Origin: Yinghuangia soli
GTDB lineage: Bacteria; Actinomycetota; Actinomycetes; Streptomycetales; Streptomycetaceae
Assembly (NCBI RefSeq): GCF_021502675.1
Contig: NZ_JAKFHA010000034.1
Coordinates: 21,125-85,124, forward strand
Length of the DNA stretch: 64,000 bases
Direction: 5' to 3'
Shown: positions 46,070 to 54,998 of the stretch, in pieces
Position numbering within the stretch: position 1 is the first letter of the stretch
Layout of the letters: every line of letters begins with the position of its first letter
The notes under the pieces: model-generated
Databases searched by the model: none
What the model was told of the DNA's origin: nothing
The model's input: the letters and a program-made list of their open reading frames with translations, nothing else
Made by a program: the position numbers and the translations under genes

Positions 46070-47155
46070 ATGACGTTGAGGATCGACATCGGCGGCCTGC
46101 CCACCGGGCGCCTGCGGTTCGCGGCCTCGCCGCTGGCCGAACTGACCGCGATGCTGCACGTCCTGGCCGAACCCGCGCACCACCCGCAGTTCGCGGGCTG
46201 GGCCGCCGACGTCTGGGCCGGGCTCCGACCGGAACTGGCCGAACGGCTCCGCGAGGCCGAGTTCCTCTGGCGTTCCTCACGCGCGGACTTCCTTGTCCCG
46301 GCCCGCCCCCGGCCGACCCTCGCCGAGGAGCTCGACGACGTGGACCGCCTCGACGACGAGTCCTATGTGACCGCAGCCCTCGTCACCACATGCGGCAGCA
46401 ACCGCGTCCACTTCGCCCAGCCGTCCCCGCTCGCCGACGCAACGTCCCGCGACCGCGCCCTCGACCTCGCCCAAGCCCGCGGCGCACTCCAAGAAGCCTT
46501 CGCCGTGCGGCTGCTCGCCGACCCCGCAGCCGTACGCGCGCGCGTGCGCGACACCCTCGAAAAGTGCGCCGAAGCCTTCTTCGACGCCGCCTGGACAGGC
46601 ATCACCACGCAACTCGCCGGCGACCTGCGTCTGAAGAACGACCTCTTGAACCGCCACGGCATCGCCGCGGCCCTCGCATCCGTCTCCGACGCCGTGACCC
46701 TGGCACCGGACGGCAACCGCATCATCATCGACAAGCTGCAGGACAACGCGACCGCTGCCCACGACGCTGGAGTCACCTTCCTTCCCAGTGTCTTCGGCCG
46801 CCCCCACCTGGTAGTCGTCCACGCCCCCGGCTGGCAGCCCGTCGTGCAATACCCGGTAGCCGAAGCAAGCCGGTCCGAGCCGGTATCTCTGGCAACAGTC
46901 ACCCAACGCCTCGAGGCCCTCGCCCACCCGACACGCCTGCGCCTCCTCCGCACCCTGTCCCGAGGCCCCCACACCACCGGCGAACTGGCCCACGCCTGGG
47001 GACTCACACCCCCCGAGGTCTCCCGCCACCTGGCCGTCCTACGCCGCGCAGGCCTCCTCACCCCGCAACGCCAGGGCCGCTACGTCCGCTACACCGTCGA
47101 CCTCCCCGCCTTGACCGCCCTGGGCCCCGACCTCCTGACAGCCCTCCTGCGCTGA
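46070..47155 (+). CDS. ArsR-like regulator with N-terminal DUF5937-type domain
   Basis: 361 residues, far longer than a simple ArsR protein. Residues 1-270 form the effector region common to actinobacterial DUF5937 regulators (RIDIGGLPTGRLRFAASPLAEL). The C-terminal winged helix is VTQRLEALAHPTRLRLLRTLS, with recognition segment GLTPPEVSRHLAVLRRAGLL and a YVRYTVD wing. No metal-binding cysteine cluster is visible in the helix-turn-helix, so a non-metal ligand is likely. Divergent from the MFS gene, its presumed target. Confidence 0.85.
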   Translation: MTLRIDIGGLPTGRLRFAASPLAELTAMLHVLAEPAHHPQFAGWAADVWAGLRPELAERLREAEFLWRSSRADFLVPARPRPTLAEELDDVDRLDDESYVTAALVTTCGSNRVHFAQPSPLADATSRDRALDLAQARGALQEAFAVRLLADPAAVRARVRDTLEKCAEAFFDAAWTGITTQLAGDLRLKNDLLNRHGIAAALASVSDAVTLAPDGNRIIIDKLQDNATAAHDAGVTFLPSVFGRPHLVVVHAPGWQPVVQYPVAEASRSEPVSLATVTQRLEALAHPTRLRLLRTLSRGPHTTGELAHAWGLTPPEVSRHLAVLRRAGLLTPQRQGRYVRYTVDLPALTALGPDLLTALLR

Positions 47156-47250
47156 CCGACCCGTGCACCAGCCCGACGTCGGCGATACGACCGCGTCGCG
47201 CTCGGGTTTGCCCCCGCGCCCCGGGGCCACGCGTCTGCGACACTCGGCGC

Positions 47251-48483
47251 ATGCCGACCGACGCAGACTCCAGGAGCGCCCGGGCATCAGGCCGGACGCC
47301 CACCGAAACCGCGCCCCCGCCCCGCGAGCGGAAGCCGCCACGCGTGATGCGGCGGCTGGCCGGTGTCGGGATCTTCCTTCTGGTCCTCGGCCTCCTGTTC
47401 CTGCTGCCGTGGTGGACGCTGTTCGGCTCCGGCACCGACTGGCCGGTTCCCGTCTTCGTGACGGGCACCGTCGTCTTCGTCGGCGCCCTGGTCGCTTTCC
47501 CGTTCCTGATGTTCACGGGCCATGCCCGGCGGTCGGACCGCGCGGCCCGCATTGCCGACGCCATGCTCGGGGTGGTCTGGGTCCTGTTCACCTGGTCGGT
47601 GCTCGGCGGCCTCGCGCACCTCCTGCTCATCGGTCTCGGTGTCGGCGGCGCCGAGCGCGCCCGGGTGGTCGCGTGCACGGTCGCCGCGATCTCCGCCGCG
47701 CTGCTGGCATGGGGCCACTACGAAGCGATGCGCGTTCCGCGTGTGCGGCAGTTGGACGTTCCGCTTGCCCGGCTGGGCGCGGGCCTGGACGGGACCCGGG
47801 TCGTGGTCCTGGCCGACACCCACTACGGGCCGATCGACCGGGCCGCGTGGTCGGCGCGCGTGACGGAGGCGGTCAACCTGCTGGACGCGGACGTCGTGGT
47901 CCACGCCGGCGACATCGCCGACGGCACGCCCGCCCAGCGCCGCGAGCAGTCCGCACCGCTCGGCGCGGTCCAGGCCCGGCTGGCACGGGTGTACGTCACC
48001 GGCAACCACGAGTACCTCGGCGGAGCCCAGGGCTGGCTGGACCGCATGACCGACCTCGGCTGGGAGGCGCTGCACAACCGCCACATCGTGGTCGAACGCG
48101 GCGGCGACCGCCTCGTCCTCGCCGGGGTCGACGACGTCACCGCCCACCACTCCGGACTGGCCGGACACCACGCCGATCTGGACGGTGCCCTGGCGGGCGC
48201 GGATCCGGGCCTGCCCGTCCTGCTGGTCGCCCACCAGCCCAAGTACGTTCCCCAGGCCGCCGCCGCGGGCATCGACCTGCAGATCTCCGGGCACACCCAC
48301 GGCGGCCAGATCTGGCCGTTCGGCCTGCTGGTCCGCCTCGACCAGCCGGTGGTGCAAGGCCTGAGCCGGCACGGCGAGCGGACCCTGCTCTACACGAGCC
48401 GCGGCACCGGGTTCTGGGGACCGCCGTTCCGCGTCCTGGCACCGAGCGAGATCACCCTCCTCACCCTCCGCGCAGTGACCTGA
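47251..48483 (+). CDS. Membrane metallophosphoesterase
   Basis: 410 residues: about four to five helices in residues 35-160, then a calcineurin-like phosphoesterase domain with all metal motifs in order: VLADTHYGP, HAGDIADG, TGNHEY, LLVAHQP and SGHTHGGQ. YaeI/YkuE-type members act on phospholipid or nucleotide phosphodiesters at the membrane. ATG 47251; the frame is open upstream through the ArsR-like gene but in the wrong frame. The TetR gene follows 21 bases later. Confidence 0.88.
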   Translation: MPTDADSRSARASGRTPTETAPPPRERKPPRVMRRLAGVGIFLLVLGLLFLLPWWTLFGSGTDWPVPVFVTGTVVFVGALVAFPFLMFTGHARRSDRAARIADAMLGVVWVLFTWSVLGGLAHLLLIGLGVGGAERARVVACTVAAISAALLAWGHYEAMRVPRVRQLDVPLARLGAGLDGTRVVVLADTHYGPIDRAAWSARVTEAVNLLDADVVVHAGDIADGTPAQRREQSAPLGAVQARLARVYVTGNHEYLGGAQGWLDRMTDLGWEALHNRHIVVERGGDRLVLAGVDDVTAHHSGLAGHHADLDGALAGADPGLPVLLVAHQPKYVPQAAAAGIDLQISGHTHGGQIWPFGLLVRLDQPVVQGLSRHGERTLLYTSRGTGFWGPPFRVLAPSEITLLTLRAVT

Positions 48484-48504
48484 GGCTTCCGGGAGACTGT
48501 GCGC

Positions 48505-49065
48505 ATGGAATCGAAACGCCCCCGCGGACGGGACGAGGTCGTCGCGGCGGTGCTCGGCGCGGCGGAGACCCTGTTCGCCGAGCGCGGCCCCAGCTCCGTG
48601 ACGCTGCGCGACGTCGCCGCGGCGGCGGATGTCAACCTGGGGCTGCTGCACCGCCACATCGGCTCCAAGGAAGAGCTGCTGCGCGCCGTCCTGGAGCGGA
48701 TGACCAACGAAGGCGGCGGCCGCCTTGCCGAGCGTCCCGACCTGCGCAGTTCGGTCGATGCCCTCATGCAGCCCGTCCCGGGGATCTTCAACCACGTCCA
48801 CCTGATCTCCTGGCTGCTCCTGGAGGGCGGCGACACGGGCCACGGCGACCCCGGCTTCCCCGGCGTCGAGGCGCTGGTCGCCAAGGTGGCCGGTCCCGGC
48901 GACGACGGCGGCGCCCGGACCACCGTTCTGGCGATGCTCTCGATGATCTACGGCTGGCAGATGTTCGCGCCGTTCCTCAAGGAGGCCGCCGGCGTCGCCG
49001 ACCTCCCCGAAGCCGACCTGGTCGCCCGCCTCACCGAGTTGGCCGTCTCCCTCGCCGACCGGTAG
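48505..49065 (+). CDS. TetR-family regulator
   Basis: 186 residues: N-terminal helix-turn-helix VVAAVLGAAETLFAERGPSSVTLRDVAAAADVNLGLLHRHIGSKEELL, split here by the family landmarks ETLFAERG and HRHIGSKEEL. A divergent all-helical ligand domain follows. ATG 48505 is chosen (GGGAG 9 bases upstream); GTG 48499 is closer than ideal. Same strand and 21 bases after the metallophosphoesterase, so it may regulate that gene or the operon. Confidence 0.87.
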   Translation: MESKRPRGRDEVVAAVLGAAETLFAERGPSSVTLRDVAAAADVNLGLLHRHIGSKEELLRAVLERMTNEGGGRLAERPDLRSSVDALMQPVPGIFNHVHLISWLLLEGGDTGHGDPGFPGVEALVAKVAGPGDDGGARTTVLAMLSMIYGWQMFAPFLKEAAGVADLPEADLVARLTELAVSLADR

Positions 49066-49164
49066 CCCGGCCCGCGTCGCGCCCGGTGGATATGCGCGTG
49101 CCGCCGGGCCTGGGTACGGCGGATACTCGGACCCCGTCCGCAGGCGATCAGGAGGTGTGCCCCG

Positions 49165-50376
49165 GTGTCCGTGCACGAGTCGGGCGAGGTACGGCGTACC
49201 CCGCTGTCGGCGCTTTTCGACCCCGCCGAGTTGGCCGCCGAGGTCGCCGCCGGGCGGGTGCTGCGCAAGCGGGAGCCGTGGCTGCGGGACCGGCCGTCGT
49301 CGATCTACGACTACCGGGCCAAGTGCCTGGCCGAGGACCACTGGACTCCGGTCACCACGCGCACGCGCGGGCTCGTCGTCGACGACACCACCGGCGACGT
49401 CATCGCCTCCGGGTTCCCGAAGTTCTTCGGGTACCACCGGCACGGGGCCGGCTCGCCGTTCGCGCCCCCGCTGCCCCGGGACGAGCCGTTCGAGGTGTAC
49501 GACAAGCTCGACGGCCACCTGGTCAACGTGTACTACGACGTGTTCGGATGGCGCGTCACCGGCCGGAGCTGGTTCAAGGGCGAACAGGTCGACAGCGCGC
49601 GGGCGTTGCTGTACCGGGGCGACACCTCGGCGCTGCGCCCGGGCACGACGTACCTGGCCGAAATGATCGGCGGAGAGCACCGGATCGTGGTCGACCACGG
49701 ACCGCGCCCCGACTTGGTCCTGCTCGGTGCGTACGGCCCGGACCTCGTCGAAGTGCCGTTCGCCGAATGCGCGGCCGACTGGCGTGCGATGGGCGGCTCG
49801 GTCGTGCCGATGCGGCCGGCCGAGCAGGCGCCGTCGCTCGACGAATTGATCCGGCTCGCCCGGAACAACCTCGACCTGGACGGCAACCCGGTCTCCGGAA
49901 CCGAACGCGAGGGCTGGGTGGTGCGGTTCGCGTCCGGCCTGCGGGTGAAGGTCAAGCTCGCCGACCATCTGCGGATCGCCGCGCTGGTGCGGCGCGCCGA
50001 CGACTTCGGGGTCTGGCAGGTGCTCGCCGCGGGGCGCGACCCGGCGCTGGAGTTCGAGCGGCTGCCCGAGCCCCACCGCTCGCGCGTCCTCGGCATCGTG
50101 GGGGCGGCCCGGCGCAGGCACGCCTGGTGGGTGGCCCGGGCGCGGGAGGTGTACGCGGAGGTGCTGGCGGTGGCCGGACCGTCCCCGGACCGCGCGGAGT
50201 TCGCGCGGTGTGCCGCCGCGCACCCGGAGTTCGACCGGTTCAAGGCCATGCTCTTCCTGCAGTTCGACGGCCGGTCCACCGAGGCCTGGGCATGGCGGGA
50301 GGCGTGCCCTAGGTCGCGCCTGCGGCGTCCGCCGCGGCCGGCGCGGGGACGGCGGTGGTACGCGGCACCGCGGTGA
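49165..50376 (+). CDS. T4 Rnl1-like RNA ligase
   Basis: 403 residues of the covalent nucleotidyltransferase superfamily. TRGLVVDDTTGDVIASGFPKFFGY is the region before the active site in Rnl1-type ligases. YDKLDG gives motif I with Lys114 as the probable AMP-linked residue. EGWVVRF near 249 is motif IV and VKVKLADHL near 262 motif V. It would seal RNA 5'-phosphate/3'-hydroxyl ends, for repair of cleaved tRNA or rRNA. GTG start with AGGAGG nine bases upstream. The last 23 residues (arginine/proline-rich) overlap the convergent monooxygenase gene and look like read-through. Confidence 0.82.
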   Translation: MSVHESGEVRRTPLSALFDPAELAAEVAAGRVLRKREPWLRDRPSSIYDYRAKCLAEDHWTPVTTRTRGLVVDDTTGDVIASGFPKFFGYHRHGAGSPFAPPLPRDEPFEVYDKLDGHLVNVYYDVFGWRVTGRSWFKGEQVDSARALLYRGDTSALRPGTTYLAEMIGGEHRIVVDHGPRPDLVLLGAYGPDLVEVPFAECAADWRAMGGSVVPMRPAEQAPSLDELIRLARNNLDLDGNPVSGTEREGWVVRFASGLRVKVKLADHLRIAALVRRADDFGVWQVLAAGRDPALEFERLPEPHRSRVLGIVGAARRRHAWWVARAREVYAEVLAVAGPSPDRAEFARCAAAHPEFDRFKAMLFLQFDGRSTEAWAWREACPRSRLRRPPRPARGRRWYAAPR

Positions 50377-51859
50377 AGTGCGAGGCGCGCAGGCGCCGGG
50401 TCAGCAGGCGGTAGCGCGTGGCCCGGTGCGGCCACTGCGTGGTGATCTTCCCGCCGGGGTCCTGGTAGTACGAGTCGCAGCCGCCGTCCCAGATGGTCCC
50501 CGTCATGGCCGCCTGGATCTCGCGGTTGAACCGGTCCTGGGCGTCCTGCCGGACCTCCAGCGAGCCCGCGCCGGTACGCAGCAGGCGGCGGATGGCGCTC
50601 ATGACGAACCTCGCCTGGGACTCCAGTACGAAGATGATGGAGTTGCCGGGCTGGTTGGTGTTCGGCCCGTACAGCAGGAACAGGTTGGGGAACCCGGACA
50701 CCGCGACTCCGCGGTAGGCCTCGGCACCGTCGGCCCAGGTCTCGCGCAGCGACCGGCCGCCCGCTCCGAATATGTCGACGGCGCAGAGGTAGTCCGTGGC
50801 CTTGAAGCCGGTGGCCAGCACGAGTACGTCGAGCGGGTGCTCGGTGCCGTCCGCGGTGACCACGCCGGCGGGCGTGATCCGGTCGATCCCGTCGGTCACG
50901 ACGTCGACGTGCGGCCGCGAGATCGCCGGGTACCAGGCCGAGGACTGGATCAGGCGCTTGCAGCCGATCGGGTAGTCCGGGGTCAGCTTCGCTCGCAACT
51001 CCGGGTCTGGCACCCCGCGTTCGAGGTTGGCCTCGGCGAAGCGGCGGCGGGTCGCGGCCTGCTTGTCGGTCATCCGGAAGGACGTCAGGCGCTCGTACCG
51101 CCAGAAGATCCGCTGGCGTTCCAGCCAGGCTCCGAGGGGCCGGGCGAAGCGGCGGATCTCGTCCTCGGTGTACGGGCGGTCGGCGCTCGGCATGACCCAC
51201 TGCGCCGAGCGCTGGAACAGGCTCAGCCGGCCGACGTCCCCCGCTATCTCGGGGACGAACTGCAGCGCGCTGGCGCCGTTGCCGATCACGCCGACGCGCT
51301 TGCCGGCCAGGTCGACGTCGTGGCGCCAGCGGGAGGAGTGGAACACCGGGCCGGCGAACTCGTCGAGGCCCTTGATCTCCGGAAAATGCGGGACGTTGAG
51401 CATGCCGAGTCCGCTGACCAGCACGTCCGCCTCGACGAGTTCGCCGTCCTCGGTGCGCAGCCGCCACACCTGGCCGGCGTCGTCCCAGCGGGCCTCGGCG
51501 AGGGGGGTGCGCAGGCGCAGGTGGGGCCGCAGCCCGCAGCGGTCCGCGACGTCCTCGAGGTAGGCGAGGATCTCCGGCTGCCGTGCGTACAACCGGCTCC
51601 AGTCCCGCTTGGGTGCGAACGAGAACGAGTACAGATGCGACCGGATGTCGCACTGCGCGCCCGGGTAGGTGTTCTCGCGCCAAGTCCCGCCGACGCCGTC
51701 GTTCTTGTCGAAGATCGTGAACGACGTGATCCCGGCCCGCAGGAGAGCCGCGCCCATCGCCATGCCCCCCGCTCCGGCTCCCATGATCGCGACGCGCAGG
51801 CCGCCCGGGCGTCGGGACGAGGCGGCGCGGGCGAGGCCGCGACCGATGCGGAGGGGCAT
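50309..51859 (-). CDS. Flavin-containing Baeyer-Villiger-type monooxygenase
   Basis: 516 residues. FAD motif GAGAGGMAMG near 31, the FDKNDGVGGTWREN segment, second (NADPH) Rossmann motif GVIGNGASALQ and ATGFKATDYL near 360 are standard for class B monooxygenases. The BVMO fingerprint is only partly visible (FHSSRW), so ketone oxidation or N/S-oxidation remain possible. ATG 51859; upstream codons to 51910 run into the palindromic promoter. Its last 68 bases overlap the RNA ligase gene on the other strand. Divergent from the IclR regulator. Confidence 0.88.
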   Translation of the reverse strand: MPLRIGRGLARAASSRRPGGLRVAIMGAGAGGMAMGAALLRAGITSFTIFDKNDGVGGTWRENTYPGAQCDIRSHLYSFSFAPKRDWSRLYARQPEILAYLEDVADRCGLRPHLRLRTPLAEARWDDAGQVWRLRTEDGELVEADVLVSGLGMLNVPHFPEIKGLDEFAGPVFHSSRWRHDVDLAGKRVGVIGNGASALQFVPEIAGDVGRLSLFQRSAQWVMPSADRPYTEDEIRRFARPLGAWLERQRIFWRYERLTSFRMTDKQAATRRRFAEANLERGVPDPELRAKLTPDYPIGCKRLIQSSAWYPAISRPHVDVVTDGIDRITPAGVVTADGTEHPLDVLVLATGFKATDYLCAVDIFGAGGRSLRETWADGAEAYRGVAVSGFPNLFLLYGPNTNQPGNSIIFVLESQARFVMSAIRRLLRTGAGSLEVRQDAQDRFNREIQAAMTGTIWDGGCDSYYQDPGGKITTQWPHRATRYRLLTRRLRASHFTAVPRTTAVPAPAAADAAGAT

Positions 51860-51882
51860 GGCGACTCCCGGGGCCAAGGGGT

Positions 51883-51897
51883 GTAGACGGCGTCTAC
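51883..51897. promoter_or_regulatory. Operator candidate between BVMO and IclR genes
   Basis: GTAGACG-G-CGTCTAC, exact 7-bp arms with a one-base centre, 24 bases upstream of the monooxygenase start. It differs from the IclR-like site at 52764, so another regulator may bind. Confidence 0.6.
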
Positions 51898-51978
51898 GGT
51901 AGAGCGGCACCCTACGCTGGTCAACGGCCCGGCATCGTCATGGTCGACCGCCCACCTCAGGAATCGGAAGGTGCCTCT

Positions 51979-52755
51979 GTGTCGGACGCCCGAGCCCGCC
52001 GTTCTTCCGGCGACCGACTGCTGGACATCCTCGGCGTGTTCACGCCCGGCCGGTCCGCTCTCACGCTGACCGAGATCGCCGGGCACACCGGTCTGCCGCT
52101 CACCACCGCGCACCGCCTCGTGGCCACCCTCGCCCGGTGGGGCGCGCTGGAACGCGGCGACGACGGGGTCTACCACGTCGGCCTGCGCTTGTGGGAAGTC
52201 GCCTCGCTCGCGCCGCGCGGCGTCGGGCTGAGGGAAGCCGCGATGCCGTTCCTGGAGGATCTCTACGAGGCCACCCATGAGAACGTGCAGCTCGCCGTCC
52301 GCGACGGCATGGACGCGGTCTACGTCGAGCGCATCTTCGGCCGTTCCGCGGTCGGTGTGCACACCCGGGTCGGCGCCCGCTGGCCCCTGCACGCCACCGG
52401 CGTCGGCCTCGTCCTCCTCGCCTACGGGCCCGCCGAGTTGCAGGAGGCCTACTGCGCCCGCCCGCTCGAACGGTTCACCCGCTTCACCGTCACCGACCCC
52501 GGCGAACTACGCCGCGTGCTCGCCCAAGTGCGCCTGGAGAACTGCGCGGTGAGCTCCCGGCAGATCACCGAGGACGCCGTATCGGTGGCGGCACCCGTCC
52601 GCGACACGAAGGGCGCCGTCACGGCGGCCGTCTCCCTTGTGGTGCCGGCCGCCGGCACCGACCCCCGGAGACTGATCGCCGCCGTCCGCTTCGCGGGGCT
52701 CGGCATCGGCCGGGCGCTCGGCGGTGACGCGGGCGGCGGACCGGACGACGCGTGA
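51979..52755 (+). CDS. IclR-family regulator
   Basis: 258 residues: winged helix (LTLTEIAGHTGLPLTTAHRLVATLARWGAL) and IclR effector domain (GVHTRVGARWPLHATGVGLVLLAYGP). IclR proteins sense aromatic or other acids and commonly control demethylase or ring-cleavage operons. GTG 51979 has GGAAGG seven bases upstream; ATG 51940 is a weaker alternative. Directly upstream of the vanA-like gene, with a typical IclR palindrome between. Confidence 0.9.
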   Translation: MSDARARRSSGDRLLDILGVFTPGRSALTLTEIAGHTGLPLTTAHRLVATLARWGALERGDDGVYHVGLRLWEVASLAPRGVGLREAAMPFLEDLYEATHENVQLAVRDGMDAVYVERIFGRSAVGVHTRVGARWPLHATGVGLVLLAYGPAELQEAYCARPLERFTRFTVTDPGELRRVLAQVRLENCAVSSRQITEDAVSVAAPVRDTKGAVTAAVSLVVPAAGTDPRRLIAAVRFAGLGIGRALGGDAGGGPDDA

Positions 52756-52763
52756 ACGCTCCG

Positions 52764-52780
52764 CTTCCGCATAGTGGAAG
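52764..52780. promoter_or_regulatory. IclR operator candidate
   Basis: CTTCCGCATAGTGGAAG: arms CTTCC and GGAAG around GCATAGT, close to the TTCCGCAT-type sites of actinobacterial IclR regulators. It lies in the 114-base gap between the IclR gene and vanA. Confidence 0.6.
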
Positions 52781-52869
52781 TCCGCTGTCCCGGGGGCGGC
52801 TCATCTCGCGACAGTGGCCTCGGGACGGGGCACGCCGGCCCCGGGGACACCGAGAACGGACTGACGCCG

Positions 52870-53970
52870 ATGACCGAGTTCGCACGCAATCAGTGGTACG
52901 TCGCGGCCTTTGCCGACGAAGTCGGCCGGGACCTGCTCGCCCGCACCCTCCTCGGCGAACCGGTCGTGCTCTACCGCACGGAGGCCGACGGCCGCGTGGT
53001 CGCGCTCGCCGACCGCTGCGTGCACCGCCGCTTCCCGCTCTCCGCGAGCAGCCTCGACGGCGACCGTGTGGTCTGCGGCTACCACGGCTTCACGTACGAC
53101 ACGACCGGGACCTGCGTGGCGGTGCCCGGCCAGGCACGGGTGCCGCGGACGGCGAGGGTCGCCGCGTACCCGGCCGTCGAGCAGGACACGCTCGTGTGGG
53201 TGTGGATCGGCGACCCCGAGCGCGCCGACCCGCTCGCCATCCCCCGCGCCCCGCACCTCGCCGACCCGGGCATGACCACGGTCCGCGGCATGGAGCCGAT
53301 CGACTGCGACTACGGGCTGCTGGTCGACAACCTCATGGACCTCTCCCACGAGACCTACCTGCACGGCGGGTACATCGGCACTCCGGAGGTCGCCGAGACA
53401 CCCATCACCACCGAGGTCGACGAAGCCGCTGCGGTCGTACGCGTATCGAGGCACATGCCCGACGCCGAGTGCCCGCCCTTCTACGCCCGCTCCACCGGCA
53501 TCGCAGGGCGCATCACCAGGCGCCAGGACATCGAGTACCACGCCCCCTGCCTGTACCTGCTGCACAGCGCCATCACCCCGGTGCACCAGGAACAGCCGGT
53601 CTTCCGCACCGAGATCACCTACGCCATCACTCCCGCGGCGCCCGGGAAGGTGTACGACTTCTGGGCGGTGTCCCGGGACTTCGCCGTCGACGACGCGGAA
53701 GTCACCGACTTTCTCCGGGACTTCAACCACCAGGTCGTCATGCAGGACGTCGACGCCCTCAACCTGCTGCAGCGCGCCCTCGACGACGAACCACCCGGCT
53801 ACCAGGAACTCAGCATCAACATCGACGCCGGCGGACTCGCCGCCCGCCGCGTCCTCGCCGCGCTCGCCGCGGAGCCGCACCGCGCACCCGATCCCGCGGA
53901 CGCGGCACCCGCCGCACACGACGGCGCTTCCCCGGCTCAAGGCGTCCACGCCACCGGGAATGCCGGATGA
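52870..53970 (+). CDS. vanA: Rieske oxygenase, vanillate O-demethylase-like
   Basis: 366 residues. The Rieske 2Fe-2S site is C-V-H (DRCVHRRFPLS) and C-G-Y-H (VVCGYHGF) near residues 45-68. The catalytic iron ligands sit in LMDLSHETYLHGG. The WYVAAFADEV start is typical of the VanA group, which removes O-methyl groups from methoxylated aromatics, though related enzymes act on other ring substituents. A proline/alanine-rich tail of about 40 residues is unusual. ATG 52870; it overlaps the reductase start by ATGA. Confidence 0.85.
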   Translation: MTEFARNQWYVAAFADEVGRDLLARTLLGEPVVLYRTEADGRVVALADRCVHRRFPLSASSLDGDRVVCGYHGFTYDTTGTCVAVPGQARVPRTARVAAYPAVEQDTLVWVWIGDPERADPLAIPRAPHLADPGMTTVRGMEPIDCDYGLLVDNLMDLSHETYLHGGYIGTPEVAETPITTEVDEAAAVVRVSRHMPDAECPPFYARSTGIAGRITRRQDIEYHAPCLYLLHSAITPVHQEQPVFRTEITYAITPAAPGKVYDFWAVSRDFAVDDAEVTDFLRDFNHQVVMQDVDALNLLQRALDDEPPGYQELSINIDAGGLAARRVLAALAAEPHRAPDPADAAPAAHDGASPAQGVHATGNAG

Positions 53971-54900
53971 GCACGTCCGAGCCCCTCGACCTGGTCGTCG
54001 CCGATCGCCGACGCGAAGCGGACACCGTCGTGTCGCTGACCTTGCGTCGCCCGGCGGGCGGCGAGCTCCCTGCGTGGACGCCCGGCGCCCACATCGACCT
54101 GCTGCTCGGCCCCGGGCTGGTCCGCCAGTACTCGCTGTGCGGCGACCCCGACGACCGCACTGCATGGCGCATCGCGGTGACGCGCACCCACGACAGCCGC
54201 GGCGGTTCGGCGTTCATCCACACCAGTGCACACATCGGTCAGCGGCTCCGTGCCGCCGGGCCGCGCAACCACTTCGCCCTGGAACCCGCACCCGCCTACC
54301 GGTTCATCGCCGGGGGGCATCGGGATCACACCGCTCCTGCCCATGATCGCCCACGCCCAGCGCGCCGGGACACCTTGGAGTCTGTGGTACCGAGGCCGTT
54401 CACTCAGCTCGATGGCCTTCGCACAGCGACTCCGCGACGACGACCACGTCACCCTCTCCGCGCGCGACCTGCCTGACGCTCCCGGACTCGACGCCTACCT
54501 TGCCGCTATGACCGGCAACGAACTGGCCTACTGCTGCGGCCCCGCCCCCATGCTCGAAGCCGTCGCCGCCCGGATCCCCGAAACCCGGCTGCGCACCGAA
54601 CGGTTCACCGCCGTGAAGCCGGTCGGCACCGACACGTCCTTCGAAGTCGAGTTGGTCCGCTCCGGCCGGACCCTGACCGTGCCCGAAAACCGCAGCATCC
54701 TCGACGTCGCATTGGAGGCCGGCGTCCACGTCCTCTATTCCTGCACCGAAGGCACCTGCGGCACCTGCGAAACCGACATCCACCAAGGCGAAGCCGACCA
54801 CCGCGACAGCGTCCTGACACCCGCGGAACAACGAGCCAACACGACCATGATGATCTGCGTCTCCCGGAGCTCGGGCGGCCACTTGGCCCTGGACCTCTGA
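53967..54900 (+). pseudogene. vanB: Ferredoxin reductase of the vanA pair, frameshifted at a G6 run
   Basis: The first frame (53967 to about 54317) reads an FNR-like flavin domain: PGAHIDLLLGPGLVRQYSLCG, RGGSAFIHT. At 54312-54317 the frame should read FIAGGIGITPLLPM with five G; six are present, and the downstream half continues in the next frame to 54900. That half holds the NAD part (YCCGPAPMLEAV) and a C-terminal plant-type 2Fe-2S centre, CTEGTCGTCETD. Without the extra base it would be a normal reductase of about 310 residues. A true mutation, slippage-controlled expression or a sequencing error are all possible. Confidence 0.85.
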
Positions 54901-54908
54901 CGAGTGGG

Positions 54909-54952
54909 CTGCCGGTCTGCAGCGGGGGTGGCCCGGAGCTGCAGACCGGCAG
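54909..54952. terminator. Perfect 15-bp stem terminator
   Basis: CTGCCGGTCTGCAGC pairs exactly with GCTGCAGACCGGCAG across a 14-base loop, 8 bases after the vanB-like stop, facing the convergent ccdA gene. Confidence 0.88.
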
Positions 54953-54998
54953 CGACTGCCCGATGTGATGGGCGATCAGCCGTCCAATGCCGGGTCCG

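Noticed and set aside
47287..50223. Very long - strand frame across the phosphoesterase, TetR and RNA ligase genes
   Set aside because: It spans three well-supported genes on the other strand and shows only low-complexity residues.
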